A stretch of 64,000 nucleotides of DNA from Gryllotalpicola ginsengisoli DSM 22003 (GTDB taxonomy: Bacteria; Actinomycetota; Actinomycetes; Actinomycetales; Microbacteriaceae). The position numbers and the translations under genes are program-made. The notes under the pieces were generated by a model. The model was not told the DNA's origin, did no database searches, and was given only the letters and a program-made list of their open reading frames with translations. The stretch spans positions 1-64,000 of the forward strand of contig NZ_AULK01000005.1 in assembly GCF_000419445.1 (NCBI RefSeq), written 5' to 3'. How positions within the stretch are numbered: position 1 is the first letter of the stretch; each line of letters opens with the position of its first letter. Below, piece by piece: positions 1 through 7,168 of the stretch.

Positions 1-263
1 CGGATCTCGACCGCCGCCTCACCGAGCGCCTGGGTCAGCTCCGCGACCTCCGCCTCGAGCTGCTGCTCCCGGGTCGAGGGCCCGTTCTTGCCCGCCGCGA
101 GACTCGTCTTCCCGGCCTCGAGGAAGTCCGCCTTCCACCGGCCGATCGACTGCTCGCTGACCTTCTCGCGCCTGGCCGCCTCGGCGATCGTCATCTCGCC
201 GGCGAGGATGCTCAGCACGATCCTCGTCTTCTTCTCCACCGGGATCACAGGTGGTCTTCCCAT
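1..263 (-). mobile_element. Transposase OrfA-like HTH protein, IS3-type (partial, runs off left edge)
   Basis: Reading leftward from an ATG at 263 gives an open frame that begins MGRPPVIPVEKK and is still open at base 1, so only about 87 residues are visible. It has a helix-turn-helix stretch (around residues 23-48, containing TIAEAARREKVSEQSIGRWK) followed by the start of a Leu/Glu-rich coiled coil. This is the layout of small first-ORF transposase proteins of IS3-like elements, which bind the terminal inverted repeats. An OrfB catalytic (DDE) partner would lie outside the window. The head of the element appears to abut or enter the start of the oxidoreductase gene at about 290-308. The IS3 family is inferred from the motif layout only. 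Confidence 0.75.
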
Positions 264-291
264 GTCGAACTCTCCGCTCAGGACTCAATCA

Positions 292-1230
292 ATGGTCCTG
301 CCACAAAGTCTGACGCGCGACAACTTCAGCTACCCCGGCGGCCCCGCCACGCTGTTCGACACCGTCGTCGCCCAGGCCCGCGAGGCCGAGGCGAGCGGCT
401 TCGACACCGTGCTCGTGATGGACCACTTCTACCAACTGCCCGGCATCGGCACCCCCGACCAGCCCATGCTGGAGGCGTACTCGACGCTCGCCGCGCTCGC
501 GGCGTCCACGAGCACCATCCAGGTCTCCGCGCTCGTGACCGGCAACACCTACCGCAATCCGGCGCTGCTGGCCAAGACCGTCACCACGCTCGACGTGATC
601 AGCCACGGCCGCGCCATCCTCGGCATCGGCGCCGGGTGGTTCGAGCTCGAGCACGAGCAGCTCGGCTTCGACTTCGACACCTTCACCGAGCGGTTCGAGA
701 AGCTCGACGAGGCGCTGCAGATCATCCATCCGATGCTGCGCGACGAGCGGCCCGAGTTCACCGGCAAGTGGTACCGGGTGCACGGGGCGATGAACGTGCC
801 CCGCTTCCGCGACAGCATCCCGATCATGCTCGGCGGCCAGGGCGAGCGGAAGACGTTCCGGCTCGCGGCCCGCTTCGCCGACCACATGAACATCATCGCC
901 CCGCTCGACGAGCTGCCCCGCAAGGTGCAGGTGCTCCGGCAGCGCTGCGAGGAGATCGACCGCGACCCGGCGACGCTCAAGACCAGCTACCTCACCAGCG
1001 TCGTGCTCGTCGAGACGCAGACCGAGGCCGACGCGATTCTCGAACGGATGCCTGAGGAGCGCCGCGCCCGCGCCTTCGTCGGCACCGCCGAGGTGATCGC
1101 GGACCGCATCCGGAACGAGATCCTCGGCGCCGGAGTCGACGGGGTCATCGTCAACGCCCCGCTCAACGGCCACGAGCCGGGCGTCGTGACCCGGCTCGGC
1201 CAGACGCTCGCGCCGCTCGTCGCGCACTGA
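292..1230 (+). CDS. LLM-class F420-dependent oxidoreductase, possibly 5'-truncated
   Basis: A 312-residue TIM-barrel protein of the luciferase-like monooxygenase superfamily. Recognisable are VMDHFYQLPGIG, ALVTGNTYRNPALLAKTV, ISHGRAILGIGAGW and IPIMLGGQGERKT, which match the cofactor-binding loops of actinobacterial F420-dependent enzymes; the substrate is unknown. Relatives usually begin with a short beta strand (MRxGxxxP) before the YPGG motif. Here the frame starts MVLPQS at an ATG lying in what looks like the end of the neighbouring IS element, and codons 4-6 (CCA CAA AGT) are A/T-ending, unlike the rest of the gene. The native start may therefore have been replaced by IS DNA. The frame is open further upstream (ATGs at 88 and 262) but that stretch is antisense transposase sequence. 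Confidence 0.8.
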   Translation: MVLPQSLTRDNFSYPGGPATLFDTVVAQAREAEASGFDTVLVMDHFYQLPGIGTPDQPMLEAYSTLAALAASTSTIQVSALVTGNTYRNPALLAKTVTTLDVISHGRAILGIGAGWFELEHEQLGFDFDTFTERFEKLDEALQIIHPMLRDERPEFTGKWYRVHGAMNVPRFRDSIPIMLGGQGERKTFRLAARFADHMNIIAPLDELPRKVQVLRQRCEEIDRDPATLKTSYLTSVVLVETQTEADAILERMPEERRARAFVGTAEVIADRIRNEILGAGVDGVIVNAPLNGHEPGVVTRLGQTLAPLVAH

Positions 1231-1283
1231 GTGCACCGACGGGGCGCGAGGAACCGCCGGCGCGGCATCCGTGCGCCTCAGAC

Positions 1284-1350
1284 GCGACGCGTCAACCGCG
1301 ACGCGTCAACCGCGACGCGTCAACCGCGACGCGTCAACCGCGACGCGTGA
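1284..1350. repeat. Tandem repeat, 14-bp unit, 4.8 copies
   Basis: The unit GCGACGCGTCAACC occurs perfectly at 1284, 1298, 1312 and 1326 and is followed by the first ten bases of a fifth copy. Each unit carries an MluI-type ACGCGT palindrome. The last units form the 3' end of the leftward DHFR-like gene (codons for its final TRRG and the stop), so the stop codon TCA/TGA is reiterated in every unit. Such an array is prone to copy-number change. Confidence 0.9.
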
Positions 1351-1996
1351 GCGTCAGGTGAGTGACCCCGCTCGGGCTCGAGACGGCCTCGACGGCGTAG
1401 TCCGCCTCGAGCCCCTCGAGCCCGTCCCACAGCCGGGTGCCGCGGCCGAGCACGATCGGCACCAGCACCAGGTGCAGGTGATCGATGAGCCCCGCCGCGA
1501 GGAATTCGCGCACCGTGGTCGGCCCGCCGCCGATGCGCACGTCGAGTCCGCCGGCGGCCTCGCGCGCGAGTTCGAGCGCCCGCTCGGGTGAGGCGTCGAC
1601 GAAGTGGAAGACCGTGCCTCCCTCCATCTCGAGGGACGGCCGCGGGTGGTGGGTCAGCACGAACACCGGGGTGTGGAAGGGCGGGTTCTCGCCCCACCAG
1701 CCGCGCCATTCGGCGTCGGTGCCGAGGTCGGTCCACGGCCCGGTCTGCGGCCCGAACTTGCCCCGGCCCATGATCTCGGCGCCGATGCGCGGGAACCACT
1801 GCGCGGTGAACGCGTCGTCGACGCCCGTCGTGCCGCCCTGCCGGCCGAAGAGATCCTCGTTGCCGGTGCGGGTGGCGAACATCCACTCGTGCAGGCGGCC
1901 GCCGGCGTGACCGAACGGGGCGTCGAGGCCGAGCCCCTCGCCGGTGGCGAAGCCGTCGAGCGAGATCGAGAAGTTGTGCACGCGCACCCGCGACAT
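1334..1996 (-). CDS. Dihydrofolate reductase family protein (RibD-like)
   Basis: A 220-residue protein beginning MSRVRVHNFSISLDGF, the hallmark N-terminus of the DHFR/RibD C-terminal-domain superfamily. It also has GAEIMGRGKFG (NADPH-loop region), FHTPVFVLTHHPRP and DVRIGGGPTTVREFLAAGLID. These proteins are NADPH-dependent reductases whose substrates are mostly unknown in actinobacteria. The ATG at 1996 is preferred because the homologous fold starts there and a GGAG lies about 10 bases upstream; the frame is open to 2089, but that N-terminal extension has no DHFR character. The 3' end lies inside the 14-bp tandem repeat, which supplies the stop. Confidence 0.85.
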   Translation of the reverse strand: MSRVRVHNFSISLDGFATGEGLGLDAPFGHAGGRLHEWMFATRTGNEDLFGRQGGTTGVDDAFTAQWFPRIGAEIMGRGKFGPQTGPWTDLGTDAEWRGWWGENPPFHTPVFVLTHHPRPSLEMEGGTVFHFVDASPERALELAREAAGGLDVRIGGGPTTVREFLAAGLIDHLHLVLVPIVLGRGTRLWDGLEGLEADYAVEAVSSPSGVTHLTLTRRG

Positions 1997-2091
1997 GCCG
2001 CCCATGCTCCAGCCGGCGGTCGCGGTTTGCAAGGCTTTGGCGGAAGCGGACCGGCGGTGCCCGTCGACCGAGCTGGCGCTAGTGTGCAAGC

Positions 2092-2523
2092 ATGCAGGGG
2101 TTCGAGAAGCCGATCGGCACGACGCTGCAGCTCCAGGTGGGCGACCTCGGGCGAGCGCGAGCGCTCTACGACGCGCTGATCGGGGCCGAGCCCGAGTTCC
2201 AGCCGCACGAGGATTTCGTCGAGTACCGGCTCCAGGGCGAGGTGTGGTTGCAGCTCGTCGTCGTGGACGAAGTGCGCCCGCTCACCAACCGCATGAGATT
2301 CGGCGTGACGGATGCGCGCGCCATGCACCGCGCCGCGGCCGAAGCCGGCCTCACTCCGGGCCCGCTCGAGTCCCTGCCCGGCGTGGTGCGCTACTTCAAC
2401 TTCGACGACCCGTGGGGCAATCACCTGGGCTACTACGAGGAACTCGCAGCCCCCGCCGACGCATCCGTGCCCGGCGGCAGCGTGCACGACGACGCTCTCT
2501 TCGTCGTGGACGACGAGGGCTGA
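2092..2523 (+). CDS. VOC-fold (glyoxalase/bleomycin resistance-like) protein
   Basis: A 143-residue protein with two betaalphabetabetabeta-type halves. LQLQVGDLGRARALYDALIG opens the fold and YFNFDDPWGNHLGYYEEL is the typical closing strand with the metal-ligand Glu. VOC proteins are small metal-dependent enzymes or binding proteins; the substrate cannot be told from sequence. The gene diverges from the DHFR-like gene with about 95 bases between them, which must carry both promoters. A short acidic tail (after residue 125) follows the VOC core. Confidence 0.85.
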   Translation: MQGFEKPIGTTLQLQVGDLGRARALYDALIGAEPEFQPHEDFVEYRLQGEVWLQLVVVDEVRPLTNRMRFGVTDARAMHRAAAEAGLTPGPLESLPGVVRYFNFDDPWGNHLGYYEELAAPADASVPGGSVHDDALFVVDDEG

Positions 2524-2570
2524 GCGCGACTCTGCGCAGCCTTCCGGATTGAAACGGCTCCCGTGCCGCG

Positions 2571-2843
2571 TCAGGCCGGCGATGAATCCGTGTCGTCGGC
2601 CCCGTCGTCGACCTCGTCCACGCTCACGGGGACGGCGCCGCCCGGCATCTGAGACCCCGGCGCCGGCGCGCCCAACACCGGCGCGGCGTCGCGATTCCCG
2701 GTCTTCTCGTCCATGTGCTCCGGCGCGTCGGCGTCACCGTCAAGACCTTCCACGATGCCGTTGGTCTGATCGAACGGGTGAGCCGCATCGGATGCCAGCT
2801 CGCTCAGGTTCTTCTTGCGCTCATCGTTCTCTGTGTCGCTCAT
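2571..2843 (-). CDS. Small acidic hypothetical protein
   Basis: A 90-residue, Asp/Glu-rich, low-complexity protein starting MSDTENDERKKNLSELASD at an ATG at 2843. It has no membrane segment, signal peptide or recognisable domain. Its composition resembles small disordered hypothetical proteins annotated in Microbacteriaceae, so it is probably real, but the only support is G/C-rich codon usage and a plausible start. The frame is open 35 codons further upstream without coding character. Confidence 0.5.
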   Translation of the reverse strand: MSDTENDERKKNLSELASDAAHPFDQTNGIVEGLDGDADAPEHMDEKTGNRDAAPVLGAPAPGSQMPGGAVPVSVDEVDDGADDTDSSPA

Positions 2844-2943
2844 GCGGCCATCGTTTTCCCGCTCCCGCGTCACGGCAACCCCATTGACAACGCGGCCGCC
2901 CGCGAGCCGAACCTGGGGAGCGATGAAGCCACGGTTGACGTGC

Positions 2944-2959
2944 GACAACCACGGTTGTC
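2944..2959. promoter_or_regulatory. 16-bp palindrome upstream of the acidic-protein gene
   Basis: GACAACC-AC-GGTTGTC has perfect 7-bp arms, and a half-related CACGGTTG lies at about 2930. It is about 100 bases upstream of the leftward gene starting at 2843 and looks like a dimeric-regulator operator. No regulator can be assigned. The rest of 2844-3060 shows no gene. Confidence 0.45.
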
Positions 2960-3061
2960 ACAATCGGGAGGCGATCCAGAAGATGATGGCGGCCGTCTAA
3001 TCGGCGTGCTCGTCGACAAGCGGTGAAGGCGCAGGTGGGGACGACGAGCAGGTGCCTGACG

Positions 3062-3099
3062 CAGAAAGTCCCGGTCGAAGAACTTCTGACCGGGACTTC
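3062..3099 (-). terminator. Hairpin terminator downstream of tRNA-Ala
   Basis: Two 11-bp perfect arms (AAGTCCCGGTC at 3065-3075 and GACCGGGACTT at 3087-3097) are separated by GAAGAACTTCT, which itself pairs GAAG with CTTC. The hairpin starts 4-5 bases after the 3' end of the leftward tRNA and is followed by only a weak T-run. Confidence 0.7.
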
Positions 3100-3102
3100 T
3101 CG

Positions 3103-3176
3103 GTGGACCCTAGGGGATTCGAACCCCTGACCTTCTCATTGCGAACGAGACGCGCTACCAACTGCGCCAAGGGCCC
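3103..3176 (-). tRNA. tRNA-Ala(CGC)
   Basis: The reverse strand folds as a cloverleaf. The acceptor stem is GGGCCCT/AGGGTCC, the anticodon stem TCTCG/TGAGA encloses the loop TTCGCAA with anticodon CGC, and the T arm is AGGGG-TTCGAAT-CCCCT. CGC reads GCG (Ala). The discriminator is A; the genome continues CCG, so the CCA tail is not fully encoded. Confidence 0.95.
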
Positions 3177-3252
3177 GAGTGCCTGAAAAGACTATCACGG
3201 GCGAAACGGCCGTTCTGACCAGAGCGCCCGGTCCACGGCGGTCCACGGCAGC

Positions 3253-3597
3253 TCAGTCCGGCAGCTCCGGCGAGTACCGCCGCGCGCCCGCCCGCAGCAC
3301 GATGTCATCGCCCACCCGCTCGACGTCGCGCCACAGCACCAGCACCGTGCCGCGCTGCCGCCACTGCAGGAAGCGGGCGATCACGGCCGGCCGATTCACC
3401 CGGGTGCGCTCGTAGCCGAGGAACGACTCGCGCGTGTGCGGGCTGACCAGAAGGCCGTGCACGACGGGATCCGCCAGCGCCGCCGTACCACTTGCCGCCG
3501 GCGGCCCGTCCAGCACGAGGCGCACGTCGACGACATGGCCGACGAACGAGCCATCCGCCTCTCTCAGGTCCCGGCCCAGCAGCTCACTCAGGCGCAT
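3253..3597 (-). CDS. PRC-barrel-like protein
   Basis: A 114-residue soluble protein beginning MRLSELLGRDLREADGSFVGHVVDVRLV, which reads as a PRC-barrel beta-barrel (the fold of RimM and of accessory domains of transporters). It is the last gene of a tightly overlapping leftward operon, sharing 14 bases with the gene upstream. The context suggests an accessory role for the NRAMP-like transporter. No catalytic motif is seen; the fold assignment is by eye. Confidence 0.65.
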   Translation of the reverse strand: MRLSELLGRDLREADGSFVGHVVDVRLVLDGPPAASGTAALADPVVHGLLVSPHTRESFLGYERTRVNRPAVIARFLQWRQRGTVLVLWRDVERVGDDIVLRAGARRYSPELPD

Positions 3598-3991
3598 GCC
3601 GGCCTCCCGGAATGCGCGCGATGATGCGCTCGCGCACCCAGCGCTCGGTCCAGCTCGCCTCGTACTCGTCGGCGGGCTTCACGACGTGCACGACCGCGTC
3701 GAGATCGGATACGTCCCGCCACGGCACCTCGTCCTGCCGGTCGCGCCGCACCCGGCCGCCGAAGATGCGCGTCATCAGCAGCGGCCCCGACAGCAGCGCC
3801 CGCACCCGCACCGGCGCATCCGGGTCGGGTCGGTCGCCCGGCTCGACGCCGTCGAGCTCCAGGTCGTCGACGGTCGCGAGCGGCACCTCGTCGGGGTCGA
3901 CGATCTGCCGGTCCAGCAGGTGCAGCCGGGCATCGAGCACCCGCCCGCGCACCGAGGTGTCGCGGGGCAGTTCGTGCGAAGAATCCGTCAT
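3584..3991 (-). CDS. PRC-barrel-like protein, second of a pair
   Basis: 135 residues starting MTDSSHELPRDTSVRG at an ATG at 3991, overlapping the transporter stop (ATGA arrangement). A central HLLDRQIVDPDEVPLATVDD-type stretch resembles PRC-barrel segments of MgtE-like proteins. The C-terminal half (residues about 85-130) is basic and aromatic. It is co-transcribed between the transporter and the other PRC-like protein, so a regulatory or scaffold role in metal transport is inferred. The start is fixed by the overlap. Confidence 0.65.
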   Translation of the reverse strand: MTDSSHELPRDTSVRGRVLDARLHLLDRQIVDPDEVPLATVDDLELDGVEPGDRPDPDAPVRVRALLSGPLLMTRIFGGRVRRDRQDEVPWRDVSDLDAVVHVVKPADEYEASWTERWVRERIIARIPGGRHAPE

Positions 3992-5214
3992 GCGCCCATC
4001 CCCGACACGATCATCAACGGGATCGCCGCGACCGACGCGACCACGATGATCGCGAGATAGATCAAGCCGATCGCATTCGTGCCTTTGCCGTTCACGTCCT
4101 CCCCCATGTACTCCGGGTCGTTGGCCACAAGCAGGATCGGCAGGTAGGTCAGCGGCAGCGCGAGCGCCGAGAACACCACCGAGAACTCGGTCACCTGCAC
4201 CGGGTCGACGCCGGTGGCGAGCACGCCGAGCCCGATCAGCAGCGACACGATCATCACCAGGTGGAAGCGCGAGGCCTGCGCCGGCTTGCGGAACTTGCCC
4301 CACGGCCAGCCGAAGTACTGCGCGATCGTGTACCCGCTCGACAGGCACGTCTCGAGCGCGGCGCCGAAGGTGGCGGCGACCATGCCGAGGATCACGATGA
4401 TGAGCAGCACCGTGCCGCCCGCCTGCGCCACCGGCATCGCCACCTGCGACAGCGATTCGACCTGGATGCCCCGCGGCAGCATCACGAGCGTCGCGCACAC
4501 CGCGATCGACAGCGACAGCAGGCCGCCGAGCGGGAAGCCGACGAACACGTTCGCCCGCGACTCGCCGAGGTCCTTCTTGCTCCAGTGCTCCTCGCGCGCT
4601 CCGGAGGAGAAGAAGAACACCTCGTACGGCGTCATCGCCGCGCCGAACAGCGCCACGGCGTAGTACCAGTACGTCGACGGATGCTCCGACTGCGGCACCT
4701 TCGGCACGGCCGACTGCACGAGGGCGCCCCAGTCCGGCTTCAGCAGGAAGACGGCGACCGCGAACGCGACGAGGCACAGTCCGAGCAGTCCGACGACGTT
4801 CTCCATCACCTCGAAGCCCACCCGCCACAGGACGAGCCACACCGCGAACGCGGCGACGGGCATCCACAGCAGCGGCTCGATGCCGCTCGCCAGCTGCATC
4901 GCGAGCGCGATGCCGCCGACCTCGGCCGTCAGCGTGAGCAGGTTGATGAAGAACGACGCACCGAGGTTGGCGAGGCTGAGCCCGGGCCCGAGCCGTTCCC
5001 GGATGATCTCGAAGGTGGCCCGCCCGCTGATGGCGGCCACCCGGCCCGACATCTGGGCGAAGACGATGATGCCGATCACGCCGATCGGCAGCACCCACGC
5101 GAGCGACAGGCCGAAGCGCGAGCCGACCACCGCGTTCGTGACCAGGTCTCCGATGTCGACGAAACCGCCGATGGCGGTGAGGATGCCGAGGAAGATGCCG
5201 AGGACCTTGCTCAC
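3988..5214 (-). CDS. NRAMP-family metal transporter with divergent binding-site motifs
   Basis: A 408-residue polytopic membrane protein with about 11 hydrophobic segments. GIFLGILTAIGGFVDIGDLV occupies the TM1 position and FGAAMTPYEVFFFSSGAREE the TM6 position. In classical Mn/Fe NRAMPs these carry DPGN and MPH motifs; here they read DIGD and TPYE. The metal specificity is therefore probably not classical Mn2+/Fe2+, and Mg2+-type relatives are a possibility. The GTG start at 5214 overlaps the upstream lipoprotein stop (GTGA). It is the third-from-last gene of a lipoprotein-transporter-PRC-PRC operon. Confidence 0.85.
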   Translation of the reverse strand: MSKVLGIFLGILTAIGGFVDIGDLVTNAVVGSRFGLSLAWVLPIGVIGIIVFAQMSGRVAAISGRATFEIIRERLGPGLSLANLGASFFINLLTLTAEVGGIALAMQLASGIEPLLWMPVAAFAVWLVLWRVGFEVMENVVGLLGLCLVAFAVAVFLLKPDWGALVQSAVPKVPQSEHPSTYWYYAVALFGAAMTPYEVFFFSSGAREEHWSKKDLGESRANVFVGFPLGGLLSLSIAVCATLVMLPRGIQVESLSQVAMPVAQAGGTVLLIIVILGMVAATFGAALETCLSSGYTIAQYFGWPWGKFRKPAQASRFHLVMIVSLLIGLGVLATGVDPVQVTEFSVVFSALALPLTYLPILLVANDPEYMGEDVNGKGTNAIGLIYLAIIVVASVAAIPLMIVSGMGA

Positions 5215-5675
5215 GACTTCTCCCCCGCCTGCCGGGTGATCCCGTCGCGCGCCTTCGACACGGCGTGCTCCGCCCGGCGCAGCTCCGTGATCGCCTGCGA
5301 CCAGCGCACGCCCGCGTCGCCCGAGGCCGCTGAGCGCGCGTCCTGCAGCGCGTCGTCGAGTTGCGACATCGCGTCGCCTGCTCGCTGCCGCCAGCGACGC
5401 TCACGCACCGTGGCCGGTTCGAGCGAGCCCAGCGAGTCCTGCTCCTGCTCCAGCGAGGTCAGCGCGTCGTCGACGGCGGTCTCGGCGTGCGTCGACAGCG
5501 ACTTGCCGGAGCGCAGCTGGGTGAGCGCGAGCAGCGCCGTCTGCGCGGCGCTGTCGGCCGAGTCGAGCCCGCGCTCCACCTGTCCGGCGATGCCGCCGGA
5601 GGTCGGCACGCACCCCGTCAGCGACAGCGTGGCCGCGACGGCGGCGGCCACGACCAGCAGGCGAAATCGGCGCAT
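5211..5675 (-). CDS. Small lipoprotein, first gene of the transporter operon
   Basis: 154 residues. The ATG at 5675 gives MRRFRLLVVAAAVAATLSLT followed by GC, a clear type II signal peptide with a lipobox Cys at about residue 22. The mature part is alpha-helical, rich in Ala, Gln, Asp and Arg, and probably coiled. It is anchored on the outer face of the membrane. It overlaps the NRAMP-like gene by four bases, implying coupled translation. No family is recognised. The frame is open 12 codons upstream but that would bury the signal peptide. Confidence 0.75.
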   Translation of the reverse strand: MRRFRLLVVAAAVAATLSLTGCVPTSGGIAGQVERGLDSADSAAQTALLALTQLRSGKSLSTHAETAVDDALTSLEQEQDSLGSLEPATVRERRWRQRAGDAMSQLDDALQDARSAASGDAGVRWSQAITELRRAEHAVSKARDGITRQAGEKS

Positions 5676-5756
5676 ATGCGTAGAGAAGTACCCGAGCGCA
5701 CGGCCCGCCACACTTCTCCCGCCGGCCCCGCGCCCTCGCGGCGCGGCCGGCGCGGG

Positions 5757-6938
5757 TCAGCCGGCGCGGCGGCGGGCCAGGGCCTGGTCGAGATCGAGGG
5801 CCGGCGCGCCCTGCTCGGCCACGATGCCCATGCGGGCATATTTCGACAGCGGGGCGGATGCCGCGGGCGCGGCCTGCGCGGCCGGGTTCTCGCCCGCCGT
5901 CCGCTTCGCGGCGTCCTCGGCGTGGGCCTGCGCCGTCTTCGCCTGCTCGGGCGTGCTGCCCGCGGCTGCAGGTCGGAACTTCGCCACGAGCGGGTTGCGC
6001 TCGGCCTCGAGCCGGCGGGCGCGCTCCTCGAGCTCCGCGCGGTTCGCCGCGCGGCGCAACTCGGCAGCGGCCGAGATCGACGCCATCGTCGAGGCCGCCA
6101 CGGTGCCGCGGGAGAGGTGCAGCGGGCGCGGCAGCGGCCGCGGGGTCCACGGCTCGGACTCCTCGAGCTCGACCTCATCCTCGGGCGCCTCGGCGGGCGC
6201 TTGGCCGGCGTGCTCGGCGTGGTCGTAGAGCGCCGCCGGGGCCGCGGCGCGGCGCGCCAGGACGCGGGTCTCCTTGCGCGCCTCGGCGACGCGCGCCGCA
6301 AGCCGGCCGTGCACGACGAGGGCGCCGAGGCTGAGTGCTGCTCCGAGGAGCAGCGGGGCGACCAGCCATCCGCTCACCGCGCCCACGATCATGAGCACGA
6401 CGCCCACGGCCAGCACGCTGGTGGCGACCATGCGGCCGCGTTTGACGCTGCGCGCGACGGTCGCCGGCAGGACGGCGCCGGCCGCGCGGGCCTTGCGCTC
6501 GGCGGCCTCCACCCGCTCGCGGGTGGCCTGGATGCGGGCGCGGGCTTCGGCGGCGGCCCAGGCACGGGCCTGCGCGGCGGCCTCGGCCTCGGCGCGCTGC
6601 TGAGCTTCTGCGGCGGCGCGGCGTTCGGCGAGGGCCCGCTCTTCGGCAGCGGCGAGCGCGGCGGCGCGCTCCTTCGCCTCGGCGATGGCGCGCTGCTGCA
6701 CCTTGCGCAGCCGCTTCTGCTGTTCCGCGACGGTGCGGGCGTTGGCCTCCACGTGGACCTCCTCGGGTACTTCGGCCGCCTCGGCGAGAATGCGCAGCGT
6801 CTGCTGCAGGCGCACCGCGTTGCGCTCGGTGGCCATGTACTCGCGGCGGCGCAGCCAGGTCGGCACGAGATAGACGAGCCAGAGCAGCGCGGCGAGCGCC
6901 ATGACCACGCCGCCGCCCAAGAGGTTCCCGTCCACCAT
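5757..6938 (-). CDS. sepX: Divisome membrane protein SepX/GlpR
   Basis: A 393-residue protein. An N-terminal TM helix (about residues 5-25, ALAALLWLVYLVPTWLRRRE) precedes a conserved amphipathic segment and a long Ala/Glu/Arg coiled coil (about 70-165). Two further TM helices (about 172-215) come next, then a cytoplasmic, Pro/Ala-rich tail. This architecture and the position beside rimJ and galU match the family called SepX in Streptomyces and GlpR in Corynebacterium, which works in cell division and binds a MoeA/gephyrin-like protein in the latter. In those operons a moeA gene usually sits between galU and rimJ; here it is absent and the only moeA is at 51.8 kb. Confidence 0.75.
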   Translation of the reverse strand: MVDGNLLGGGVVMALAALLWLVYLVPTWLRRREYMATERNAVRLQQTLRILAEAAEVPEEVHVEANARTVAEQQKRLRKVQQRAIAEAKERAAALAAAEERALAERRAAAEAQQRAEAEAAAQARAWAAAEARARIQATRERVEAAERKARAAGAVLPATVARSVKRGRMVATSVLAVGVVLMIVGAVSGWLVAPLLLGAALSLGALVVHGRLAARVAEARKETRVLARRAAAPAALYDHAEHAGQAPAEAPEDEVELEESEPWTPRPLPRPLHLSRGTVAASTMASISAAAELRRAANRAELEERARRLEAERNPLVAKFRPAAAGSTPEQAKTAQAHAEDAAKRTAGENPAAQAAPAASAPLSKYARMGIVAEQGAPALDLDQALARRRAG

Positions 6939-7015
6939 GTCGTCAGAGTAGGTGCGCCGTGGGCCCTCACGGGGGAAATTACACGCGTGTCATTCTTGTT
7001 GTCGCGCCGGTCCCC

Positions 7016-7159
7016 GCCCGGCGCGAGTCGTACCGGGATTCGCCGTCACGCCGCCGAATCCCGGACTCGCCTTGGGCAGGCACGGCCCGGCGCGAGTCGT
7101 ACCGGGATTCGCCGTCACGCCGCCGAATCCCGGACTCGCCTTGGGCAGGCACGGCCCGG
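7016..7159. repeat. Tandem duplicate of a 69-bp palindromic element
   Basis: Two perfect 69-bp copies (7016-7084 and 7085-7153) plus six bases of a third lie in the space between sepX and the rimJ-like gene. Each copy contains an inverted repeat, CCGGGATTCG...CGAATCCCGG with outer CGAGT/ACTCG pairing, so each can fold into a strong hairpin. It holds no gene. It may act as a transcript boundary or be a REP-like mobile palindrome. The remaining bases of 6939-7168 show nothing else. Confidence 0.9.
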
Positions 7160-7168
7160 GGGCGACGA

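Noticed and set aside
88-291. Extended N-terminus of the oxidoreductase (starts at 88 or 262)
   Set aside because: These codons are the antisense of the transposase and have no similarity to the oxidoreductase fold.
1284-1350. Short CRISPR array
   Set aside because: The units are contiguous 14-mers without spacers, so it is a simple tandem repeat.
2715-3026. Rightward 103-codon frame over the acidic-protein gene
   Set aside because: It overlaps a better leftward frame and has no ribosome site or domain.
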